From Mycoplasmatota bacterium (GTDB lineage: Bacteria; Bacillota_I; Bacilli_A; RF39; UBA660), in NCBI GenBank assembly GCA_012840755.1, contig DUWA01000017.1, positions 1 through 6,508 of the forward strand: 6,508 nt of DNA, written 5' to 3'. Below are positions 1-5,926 of this stretch, piece by piece. Within the stretch, counting starts at the first letter, position 1, and every line of letters begins with the position of its first letter. Made by a program: the position numbers and the translations under genes. The notes beneath the pieces are model-generated. The model was not told the DNA's origin, searched no databases, and was given only the letters and a program-made list of their open reading frames with translations.

Positions 1-15
1 AATAAAATAATTTTT

Positions 16-40
16 AAAAACTGAATATTTAAGTTTTTTT
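16..40 (+). terminator. possible weak terminator of an upstream gene
   Basis: AAAAACT (16-22) can pair with AGTTTTT (32-38) around a 9-base loop, and Ts continue to position 40. The stem has 7 pairs and only one is G-C, so in such AT-rich DNA it could be chance. It lies just before the promoter of the holin gene, where the end of an upstream transcript would be expected. The upstream gene is outside the window. Confidence 0.25.
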
Positions 41-43
41 AAA

Positions 44-71
44 TTAACATACAAGCAAAAGATGTTATCAT
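44..71 (+). promoter_or_regulatory. sigma-A-type promoter of the lysis cassette
   Basis: TTAACA at 44-49 matches 5 of 6 positions of the -35 consensus TTGACA. After a 16-base spacer comes TATCAT at 66-71 (5 of 6 with TATAAT), preceded by TG at 63-64, giving the extended form TGnTATCAT. Transcription would start near 78, about 40 bases before the holin start codon. It is the only promoter in the window with a good -35 box, so the cassette may have a vegetative promoter of its own. Confidence 0.5.
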
Positions 72-119
72 GCTTAAAATATATTGAAAAGGAAAGTTAA
101 GAAATAGGGAGTGTGAGTT

Positions 120-404
120 ATGAAATATATTTGTTTTATTGCCCTTTTGTCGATAATTTTTATACTAGAGCTTATTAAAAGGAAAAAATCAGATTTAATA
201 TCAATTACTAAAGACTCGATATTATATGCTGAAAAGTACATGAAGTCTGTAGACGGAAAAATAAAATTTAAATATGTTTGTTCCGCTATAAGGACAAAAT
301 TGCCAAAAATTATATCACCTTTTATAAAGGAAGAACATATAACTACGTTCATTCAACAAATATTCGATTCAATATATGATTATTTAGATCATAGGGATGA
401 ATAA
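120..404 (+). CDS. putative phage holin, LL-H-like
   Basis: Small membrane protein of 94 residues, probably the holin that partners the wall hydrolase encoded next. Holins of this kind accumulate in the cytoplasmic membrane and open it so the endolysin can reach the peptidoglycan. One membrane segment spans about residues 4-19 (ICFIALLSIIFILELI), followed by the basic stretch KRKK and a charged soluble domain. The pattern KDSILYAEKYMKSVDGKIK, then a 'LP' and C-terminal helices rich in I and F, resembles the LL-H holin family (single N-terminal membrane helix, 'YAE...G..K' region). This assignment is from memory of the family and not from a search. The start is firm: AGGGAG (106-111) lies 8 bases upstream and an in-frame TGA sits at 114-116. 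The stop is 3 bases before the next start, indicating co-transcription. Alternative: an unrelated single-pass membrane protein. Confidence 0.65.
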   Translation: MKYICFIALLSIIFILELIKRKKSDLISITKDSILYAEKYMKSVDGKIKFKYVCSAIRTKLPKIISPFIKEEHITTFIQQIFDSIYDYLDHRDE

Positions 405-407
405 TAC

Positions 408-1352
408 ATGGAATTATTGCCACGATACCCACTTATAAAAAATAGTATATCCGGTTATTATCTTGATCCGTGGTATACGAAAAATGGTTATGCCCCTCAT
501 TATGCTATTGATTTTAAAAGTGTAGATTTTAAGGGCGAACCAATTTATGCTAGCACACCAGGAAAAGTAATAATTAATAATTATTATTCTGATGCTGGTT
601 ATATGGTTGTACTTGCAAACTTCCTATCAGATAAAACAATTATAACAAGATATTTACATTTAAAAGAACAATCAAAATTAAAAGTTGGAGAAGAAATAAA
701 GCAGGGTTCTTTAATAGGTTATATGGGAAGTACTGGAATTGCAACAGGGGTTCATCTCCATTTTGAATATTGGGTATGTCCAAAAAATTATACATATAAA
801 TTTAATGATAAAGAAAAATATGCAAAAGATCCAATTTTACATTGTTATGTATATCCTGATCAATTTGTTTTTGATAGCAAAGAATATGAACTAACTAAAA
901 ATGCAAAAAAAGTAGTAGGAAGTACTGTAGGCAGAAACGAAGAAATTAATCAATTAAGAATTAAAGTATTAGATTTAAATTGTCGAACAAAGCCTGGATT
1001 ATCGTCAGAAAAATTAGGATATATAATTCCTGGAATATACAATGTATTAGATACTGTTCAAAAAGATAATTTCACTTGGTATTCTATAGGAAATGATATG
1101 TGGGTAGCATATAGTGATGAATGGATTGAGTTACTGTTAATTTCTAGTATAGATATTGAAGACGAAGATAAAAATAACAAACCGGGAATTGATGATGAAT
1201 CACCAAAAGATGAAACTGATGAAAACAATATACCAGAAGATGAAAATAAAATCGATGATGAGGATTTCGAATTAAACGATAAGCAGAAAAATATTTTATT
1301 AAAAATATTTACTTATATTATAAAATTGATAAAAAGTATTTTCAAAAAATAA
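408..1352 (+). CDS. M23 peptidase endolysin with SH3-like domain and cationic tail
   Basis: Predicted zinc endopeptidase that cuts peptide bonds in peptidoglycan, most likely a phage-type endolysin. Residues 25-150 form a LytM/M23 domain with the zinc ligands H31 and D35 (HYAID) and H118 (HLH, 116-118), plus the conserved H84 in YLHL; the set is complete. Residues about 183-243 look like a bacterial SH3 wall-binding domain (LNCRTKPGLSSEKLGYI ... TWYSIGNDMWV). Residues 249-291 are a very acidic linker (21 D/E against 4 K). The last 23 residues have 7 K, no acid, and a hydrophobic pattern expected of an amphipathic helix. There is no signal peptide, so export would depend on the preceding holin, consistent with a lysis cassette. 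A weak AGGG (393-396) precedes the ATG, so translational coupling to the holin gene is plausible. A housekeeping LytM autolysin is less likely because it would need a signal peptide. The substrate bond cannot be read from the sequence. Confidence 0.88.
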   Translation: MELLPRYPLIKNSISGYYLDPWYTKNGYAPHYAIDFKSVDFKGEPIYASTPGKVIINNYYSDAGYMVVLANFLSDKTIITRYLHLKEQSKLKVGEEIKQGSLIGYMGSTGIATGVHLHFEYWVCPKNYTYKFNDKEKYAKDPILHCYVYPDQFVFDSKEYELTKNAKKVVGSTVGRNEEINQLRIKVLDLNCRTKPGLSSEKLGYIIPGIYNVLDTVQKDNFTWYSIGNDMWVAYSDEWIELLLISSIDIEDEDKNNKPGIDDESPKDETDENNIPEDENKIDDEDFELNDKQKNILLKIFTYIIKLIKSIFKK

Positions 1353-1390
1353 AGTAATAAAAAATATTGTTTGAATATTAACGCCTTTTC

Positions 1391-1421
1391 TATAAAGAAG
1401 CTTATGCTTCTTTATATTTTT
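1391..1421 (+). terminator. strong intrinsic terminator after the lysis cassette
   Basis: TATAAAGAAGC (1391-1401) and GCTTCTTTATA (1406-1416) form a perfect 11-base-pair stem with a 4-base loop (TTAT), followed directly by five Ts (1417-1421). It begins 38 bases after the endolysin stop and ends the holin-endolysin transcript before the flavoprotein promoter. Confidence 0.85.
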
Positions 1422-1442
1422 ATGTCTAAAAAATAGAAAATG

Positions 1443-1451
1443 TGTTAAAAT
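1443..1451 (+). promoter_or_regulatory. extended -10 promoter of the flavoprotein gene
   Basis: TGTTAAAAT is a TGn extended -10 element, with TAAAAT at 1446-1451. No good -35 box is present at 16-18 bases upstream, where the sequence runs into the T-tract of the preceding terminator; the TGn motif would compensate. Transcription would start near 1458, leaving a leader of about 16 bases that contains little more than the ribosome binding site. An overlapping TATAAT at 1451-1456 is an alternative -10. Confidence 0.5.
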
Positions 1452-1473
1452 ATAATTATAGTAGGAGGAAAAT

Positions 1474-2019
1474 ATGAAAAAGATTAAAATAGTAGGAATT
1501 ACAGGAAGTTTAAGACAGGCATCTTATAATAAAGCAAGTTTATTGGCAATAAAAAAGTTATTTGAAAATAAAATAGATTTTGAAATATTAAATTTAGAAG
1601 CAATTCCTTTTTTTAATGAAGAGATGGAAAGCGGTAACATTCCTGATTCTGTAGTTGATATGAACAATAAATTTAAAGAAGCAGATGGAATAATAATAGC
1701 AACACCAGAGTATAATTTTTCTTATGCACCTGCTTTAAAAAATGCGCTTGATTGGGCTTCTAGAAATAATGATTATCCTTTATCTGGTAAACCAACAGCA
1801 ATATATAGTTGTTCTATGAGTTTGTTAGGTGGAGTTAGAGCCCAATATCATTTAAGACAAGTAGCGGTAGCTCTTAATATGGATGTAATTAATAAACCAG
1901 AGGTTTGTGTTATGTCGTGTCATAAAAAATTTGATGGTAACTTAAATCTAATTGATGAGCAAACAATAGAAATGTTAAAGAAGTTAGTAGAAACATTAAT
2001 TCAAAAAATAGAAGGTTAA
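1474..2019 (+). CDS. NAD(P)H-dependent FMN reductase / quinone reductase family flavoprotein
   Basis: Cytoplasmic flavodoxin-fold protein of 181 residues, the usual length for the FMN_red family that includes quinone, azo-dye and chromate reductases. These enzymes bind FMN and pass electrons from NAD(P)H to quinones or other acceptors, often by two-electron reduction that limits oxidative stress. The sequence shows the phosphate-binding loop GSLRQASYNK (11-20), the isoalloxazine-contacting segment PEYNFSYAPALKNALDW (78-94), and a GGVRAQYHLR segment from 119. The alternating hydrophobic strands IKIVGI (4-9) and GIIIATP (72-78) fit the fold. AGGAGG (1463-1468) lies 5 bases before the ATG, a near-perfect site suggesting good expression. 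The physiological acceptor cannot be told from sequence. The downstream cation pump may be partly co-transcribed. A flavodoxin proper is unlikely, because it would lack the PEYN signature. Confidence 0.9.
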   Translation: MKKIKIVGITGSLRQASYNKASLLAIKKLFENKIDFEILNLEAIPFFNEEMESGNIPDSVVDMNNKFKEADGIIIATPEYNFSYAPALKNALDWASRNNDYPLSGKPTAIYSCSMSLLGGVRAQYHLRQVAVALNMDVINKPEVCVMSCHKKFDGNLNLIDEQTIEMLKKLVETLIQKIEG

Positions 2020-2031
2020 TAATATAAAATT

Positions 2032-2054
2032 AGGGAGTTATAATCCCTTTTTTT
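2032..2054 (+). terminator. weak terminator-like hairpin between flavoprotein and ATPase genes
   Basis: AGGGA (2032-2036) pairs with TCCCT (2044-2048) across a 7-base loop (GTTATAA), and Ts run from 2048 to 2054. The stem is only 5 pairs but has three G-C pairs and a proper T-tract. It starts 13 bases after the flavoprotein stop. No convincing promoter follows before the ATPase start, so it probably terminates only part of the transcription and lets the rest reach the ATPase gene. Confidence 0.55.
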
Positions 2055-2085
2055 ATTAGATACGTAATATATAAAAGGAGGAATA

Positions 2086-4740
2086 ATGAAAAACTGGCAT
2101 AGTATTGAGTATGAAAAAATCATTAAAATATTAAAGACAAACCTTGATACAGGTTTGAGTAGTGTAGAAGTTAAAAAAAGATTAAATGAATTTGGAGAAA
2201 ATATTTTACCACATAAGAAAAAAGATGGAATATTAAAAATATTTATTAATAAATTTTTAAATCCAATTATCCTAATTTTATTAGTAACAACAATTATATC
2301 GTTTGTAATAGGTGAATATATAGATGGTTTTTTTATAATGCTGGTAATTTTATTAGATGCAATTTTAGGTACTATTCAGGAAGTAAAAGCTGAAAATAGT
2401 GCAGATAGTTTGCAAAAATTAATAAAAGTTAATACAAAGGTGATAAGAGACTCAGTTGAAATTGAAATAGATTCAAAACTAATTGTCGTAGGGGATATAG
2501 TTGTCTTTAATCCAGGGGATAAAATATCTGCAGACATCAGATTAATTTTATCTAATAATTTGACAGTGGATGAGTCTATTTTAACTGGTGAATCAACTGC
2601 AACTTTAAAAAATAATAAATTAATAAAAGAAGAAACAATTTTACCAAATAGAACAAACATGCTTTATGCAGGTACAGTTGTAATAACAGGAAGAGGAATA
2701 GGTGTGGTTGTACAAACAGCTGCTAATACAGAAATAGGTGCTATTACTAGAAATGTTATAATGGCTAATGATACTAAAGCACCAATAGTAATAAGAATGG
2801 AAAAATTCGCCAAACAAATTAGTATTTTTATAGGAATAGCGGCAATAATATTGAGCTTTTTATTATATATAAAAAATGTAGCTCCTAAAGAAATATTTTT
2901 TTCAGTAGTAGCGCTGTCTATATCAGCAATACCGGAAGGCTTGCCTGTTGCCCTTACGCTGGTGTTATCAATAGCATCAAATAGAATGTTGAAAAAAAAT
3001 GTATTAGTCAAAAAATTAAATTCGGTTGAAAGTTTAGGAAGTTGCACAGTTATAGCTAGTGATAAAACAGGAACGCTTACTGTTAATCAACAAACTGCCA
3101 AAAAAATTGTTTTGTTAAATGGAGAAATAATTGATGTGACCGGGTCGGGATATAATGATATAGGCGAGGTCATAAGCGATAAAAAATATGAAAAAATACT
3201 TAACGAAATAGCCCTTTTTTCTGTTATAAATAACGAAGCCCATTTAGTTAAAAAAAATAATGATTGGGAATCTTTCGGAGACTCTATTGATATAGCCTTG
3301 TTATCACTTGCATATAAAATTGGTTTTAAAGATTTAGATAAATATGAAGATTATATTTTAGATATTATACCTTATGAGTCAGAAAAAAAGTTTTCTGCAG
3401 CGTTTTTTAAAAAAAATAACGCTTACTGTACTACAGTAAAAGGGTCTGTAGAGAAAGTATTAGAATTTTGTTCACACATGATAATTGATAATGAAAAGGT
3501 AAAAATAAATAAAGAGGCAGTTTTGAAAATAAATGATGATTTGGCATCACAAGGGTATAGAATTATTGCAATAGCTAGTAAATGTGAAAAAAAACAAAAA
3601 GAAAACAACAGTTTAGAAAAAATAAACGAATTGTCCTTATATGCATTAATAGCATTTATAGATCCTATCAGGCCTGAGGCGCTTGAATCAATAAAAAAGT
3701 GTGGGAAGGCTGGTATTAAAGTAGTTATGATTACAGGTGACCATCCGCTGACATCTTATTATATTGCCAAGGAACTTAAAATATTGGATAATTATAAAGA
3801 AATTGCTACTAGTGAGGAAATTAAAAAATACTTTGAAATGGGGAGTGAACATTTTGATAAATTTATAGCCAGTAAAAAAGTATTTTCGCGAGTTACACCT
3901 ATACAAAAATTACAAATAGTAGAATCTTATAAAAGAAGTGGTGAGTTTGTTGCAGTTACCGGAGATGGTGTAAATGATGCTCCAGCTATGAAGGCTGCTA
4001 ATATTGGAATTGCAATGGGGAGTGGTACTGATGTTGCTAAAGAAACTGGCGCCATGATAATAACAGATGACAATTTTTTATCAATAGTATCAGGGATAGA
4101 GGAAGGAAGGCATGCATATAGCAACGTAAGAAAGGTTATCTACTTATTAATATCGTGTGGAATAGCGGAAATACTATTTTTTATACTATCTATTATTTTT
4201 AATTATCCAATACCACTTGTCGCTGTTCAATTATTATGGATCAATCTAGTGACTGATGGAATTCAAGATGCTGCGTTAGCTTTTGAAAAAGGCGAAGATG
4301 ATGTTATGAATAAAAAACCAAGAAATCCAAAAGAAAAAATATTTAACAGATTACTTTTAGAAGAAACGCTAATATCTGGTTTTACAATTGGATTAATAGT
4401 TTTTATGGTGTGGATATATCTATTAAAAAAAGCAGGAATACCAGTTCAAACAGCAAGAGGGTATATATTAATACTAATGGTTTTTATGCAGAATATTCAT
4501 GTGTTGAATTGTAGAAGTGAAACAAAATCTGCATTTAAGATTCCGTTAAAAAATAATCCATTAATAATATTTGGAATGATTACTATATTAATTTTACAAA
4601 TAATTGTATCGGAAACTCCTTTTCTAAGCACGATTTTAAAAACAACATCTTTACCTTTTTTGCATATTATATATATGTTTTTACTAGCACTACCTGTTTT
4701 AATTGTAATGGAAATATATAAAAAATTAAAAAACAGATAA
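2086..4740 (+). CDS. P2-type cation-transporting ATPase (Ca2+-ATPase-like)
   Basis: Integral membrane pump of 884 residues, full length for P2A-type ATPases, which use an aspartyl-phosphate cycle to move cations across the cytoplasmic membrane. In order: N-terminal cation-ATPase domain (about 3-65, with GLSSVEVKKRLNEFGEN), TM1-2 (about 58-98), actuator domain with TGES (167-170), TM3-4 with PEGLP (283-287), phosphorylation motif DKTGTLT with D326, nucleotide-binding KGSVE (452-456), TGD (550-552), the hinge GDGVNDAP from G626, and six C-terminal membrane segments from about 684. TM6 carries N720, T723 and D724 (NLVTDG), matching SERCA N796, T799 and D800. By alignment from memory, TM5 has G692 where SERCA has N768 but keeps E695 (E771), TM8 has Q802 where SERCA has E908, and TM6 continues IQDAALAF instead of LPATALGF. 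The catalytic machinery is therefore intact, but Ca2+ specificity is not assured; Na+ or another cation is possible. AAAGGAGG (2074-2081) precedes the ATG by 4 bases. No terminator is evident after the stop. Confidence 0.93.
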   Translation: MKNWHSIEYEKIIKILKTNLDTGLSSVEVKKRLNEFGENILPHKKKDGILKIFINKFLNPIILILLVTTIISFVIGEYIDGFFIMLVILLDAILGTIQEVKAENSADSLQKLIKVNTKVIRDSVEIEIDSKLIVVGDIVVFNPGDKISADIRLILSNNLTVDESILTGESTATLKNNKLIKEETILPNRTNMLYAGTVVITGRGIGVVVQTAANTEIGAITRNVIMANDTKAPIVIRMEKFAKQISIFIGIAAIILSFLLYIKNVAPKEIFFSVVALSISAIPEGLPVALTLVLSIASNRMLKKNVLVKKLNSVESLGSCTVIASDKTGTLTVNQQTAKKIVLLNGEIIDVTGSGYNDIGEVISDKKYEKILNEIALFSVINNEAHLVKKNNDWESFGDSIDIALLSLAYKIGFKDLDKYEDYILDIIPYESEKKFSAAFFKKNNAYCTTVKGSVEKVLEFCSHMIIDNEKVKINKEAVLKINDDLASQGYRIIAIASKCEKKQKENNSLEKINELSLYALIAFIDPIRPEALESIKKCGKAGIKVVMITGDHPLTSYYIAKELKILDNYKEIATSEEIKKYFEMGSEHFDKFIASKKVFSRVTPIQKLQIVESYKRSGEFVAVTGDGVNDAPAMKAANIGIAMGSGTDVAKETGAMIITDDNFLSIVSGIEEGRHAYSNVRKVIYLLISCGIAEILFFILSIIFNYPIPLVAVQLLWINLVTDGIQDAALAFEKGEDDVMNKKPRNPKEKIFNRLLLEETLISGFTIGLIVFMVWIYLLKKAGIPVQTARGYILILMVFMQNIHVLNCRSETKSAFKIPLKNNPLIIFGMITILILQIIVSETPFLSTILKTTSLPFLHIIYMFLLALPVLIVMEIYKKLKNR

Positions 4741-4755
4741 AAAAATAATATAATG

Positions 4756-4764
4756 TGATAAAAT
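4756..4764 (+). promoter_or_regulatory. ychF: extended -10 promoter of ychF
   Basis: TGATAAAAT is a TGn extended -10 with TAAAAT at 4759-4764. The -35 position falls on the end of the ATPase gene and has no recognisable box. Predicted transcription start is near 4771, about 22 bases before the preferred ychF start. Because the ATPase gene has no clear terminator, ychF may also receive readthrough. Confidence 0.45.
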
Positions 4765-4781
4765 ATAAGTAAATTGAAAAA

Positions 4782-4787
4782 GAGGTG
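4782..4787 (+). promoter_or_regulatory. ychF: ribosome binding site that sets the ychF start
   Basis: GAGGTG is followed by two consecutive in-frame ATGs at 4790 and 4793. The spacing is only 2 bases to the first, which is too close, and 5 bases to the second, which is normal. The second ATG also gives the usual YchF N-terminus, with the P-loop beginning at residue 9. Confidence 0.6.
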
Positions 4788-4792
4788 TAATG

Positions 4793-5893
4793 ATGAGTTT
4801 AACAGCAGGAATAGTTGGCCTTCCAAACGTGGGTAAATCAACATTATTTAATGCTATAACTAAAAAAAACATATTAGCTGCAAATTATCCGTTTGCTACA
4901 ATAGATCCAAATGTAGGTGTAGTTACTGTACCTGATAAAAGAATAGATTATCTAAGCGAACTATATAAACCAGAAAGATTAATACCTACAACCTTTGAGT
5001 TTACTGATATTGCTGGTCTTGTTAAGGGAGCATCACAAGGAGAAGGATTAGGTAATAAGTTCTTATCTCATATAAGGGAAGTAGATGCAATAGTAGAAGT
5101 AGTTAGATGTTTTAATGATGACAATATAATTCATGTTGAGAATACTGTTGATCCTATTAGAGATATTGAAATAATCAATGTGGAACTTATGTTAGCAGAT
5201 TTAGAAGTAGTTACTAATAGAATTGGTAGAATCGAGAAAAAGGCTCAAACATCTAAAGATAAAGAGTCTTTAAAAGAATTAGATGTTATGGTTAGAATAA
5301 AAGCTTCATTGGAGGAAAACATACCAATAAGAAGATTAGAGTTTGACGAAGAGGAAAGAAAAATTCTAAGGCCATTTAATCTTCTTACAGCAAAACCGAT
5401 CATTTATCTAGCAAACGTTAGCGAAGAAGATGTGGTATTAGGAACTAATGAGTATGTAGAAAAAGTAAAAGAATATGCAAAACTTGATAATGCAGAAGTG
5501 ATTGTTGCCTGTGCAAAAATAGAATCCGAATTAAGTGAGCTTTCTGAATTAGATAAAAAAGAATTTTTAAATGACTTAGGAATTCATGAAAGTGGGCTAG
5601 ATAAACTTATAAAAGCAACTTACAGTCTATTAGGACTTGCCACATATTTTACCGTTGGTGTTGAAGAAGTAAGGGCATGGACATTTAAAAAAGGAATGAA
5701 AGCACCTGAATGTGCTGGAATTATTCATTCTGATTTTGAAAGAGGTTTTATAAGAGCGGAAATAATGAGTTATGCTGATTTAGAAAACTACCAAAGTGAA
5801 AAAAATATTCGTGAGGCAGGCAAAATGCGATTAGAAGGAAAAGAGTATATAATGCAAGATGGGGATATTTGCCATTTTAGATTTAATGTTTAG
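4793..5893 (+). CDS. ychF: ribosome-binding ATPase YchF (Obg-like)
   Basis: Universally conserved cytoplasmic P-loop protein of the Obg/OLA1 group. YchF proteins associate with ribosomes, prefer ATP to GTP, and in other bacteria are linked to translation and oxidative-stress responses. The protein has 366 residues, the standard length. Walker A/G1 is GLPNVGKST (9-17). Switch II/G3 is DIAGLVKGA (72-80). The G4 position reads NVSE (208-211), the YchF-type change from NKxD that removes GTP specificity. Residues about 110-200 form the helical insertion expected of the family. A C-terminal TGS domain (about 284-366) ends in EGKEYIMQDGDICHFRFNV, the family's characteristic finish. I chose the second of two adjacent ATGs because of ribosome-site spacing; starting at 4790 would add one methionine. 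The gene ends with TAG, and the next coding region starts 33 bases later under its own likely promoter. Confidence 0.97.
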   Translation: MSLTAGIVGLPNVGKSTLFNAITKKNILAANYPFATIDPNVGVVTVPDKRIDYLSELYKPERLIPTTFEFTDIAGLVKGASQGEGLGNKFLSHIREVDAIVEVVRCFNDDNIIHVENTVDPIRDIEIINVELMLADLEVVTNRIGRIEKKAQTSKDKESLKELDVMVRIKASLEENIPIRRLEFDEEERKILRPFNLLTAKPIIYLANVSEEDVVLGTNEYVEKVKEYAKLDNAEVIVACAKIESELSELSELDKKEFLNDLGIHESGLDKLIKATYSLLGLATYFTVGVEEVRAWTFKKGMKAPECAGIIHSDFERGFIRAEIMSYADLENYQSEKNIREAGKMRLEGKEYIMQDGDICHFRFNV

Positions 5894-5901
5894 AATGATT
5901 G

Positions 5902-5910
5902 TGTTATAAT
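5902..5910 (+). promoter_or_regulatory. extended -10 promoter of the last gene
   Basis: TGTTATAAT is a perfect TGn extended -10 (TATAAT at 5905-5910), 8 bases after the ychF stop codon. The -35 position overlaps the end of ychF and has no good match. Transcription would begin near 5917, right at the GGTGAT ribosome binding site (5917-5922), giving a leader of only about 10 bases. Confidence 0.55.
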
Positions 5911-5926
5911 AATTTTGGTGATAAGT

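Noticed and set aside
75..80. TAAAAT as an alternative -10 for the holin promoter
   Set aside because: The TG is one base too far upstream for an extended -10, and the TTAACA -35 box is 25 bases away. TATCAT at 66-71 fits both elements better.
74..352. Open reading frame of 92 codons on the - strand opposite the holin gene
   Set aside because: No ribosome binding site before its start, low-complexity hydrophobic translation, and it lies antisense to a frame with a good ribosome site and family-like features.
1353..1473. Possible phage attachment site or small RNA gene after the endolysin
   Set aside because: The 121-base gap is explained by one terminator and one promoter. I found no direct repeat of it at the left edge and no further structure.
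2065..2073. TAATAT/TATATA as a -10 box just before the ATPase gene
   Set aside because: No TGn or -35 support, and the transcript would start inside the ribosome binding site. Such strings are common by chance in this AT-rich DNA.
2376..4124. Several - strand open frames of 61-127 codons within the ATPase gene
   Set aside because: They lie antisense to conserved ATPase motifs, show no ribosome sites or recognisable domains, and are expected by chance opposite an AT-rich long gene.
4790..4792. First ATG as the ychF start
   Set aside because: Only 2 bases separate it from GAGGTG. The next ATG has a 5-base spacing and gives the standard N-terminus. The difference is one residue, so this is a preference and not a certainty.
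4497..4844. 115-codon - strand frame across the ATPase-ychF junction
   Set aside because: It overlaps the ychF P-loop and the ATPase C-terminus on the opposite strand, has no Shine-Dalgarno, and its translation is a low-complexity F/L/I-rich string.
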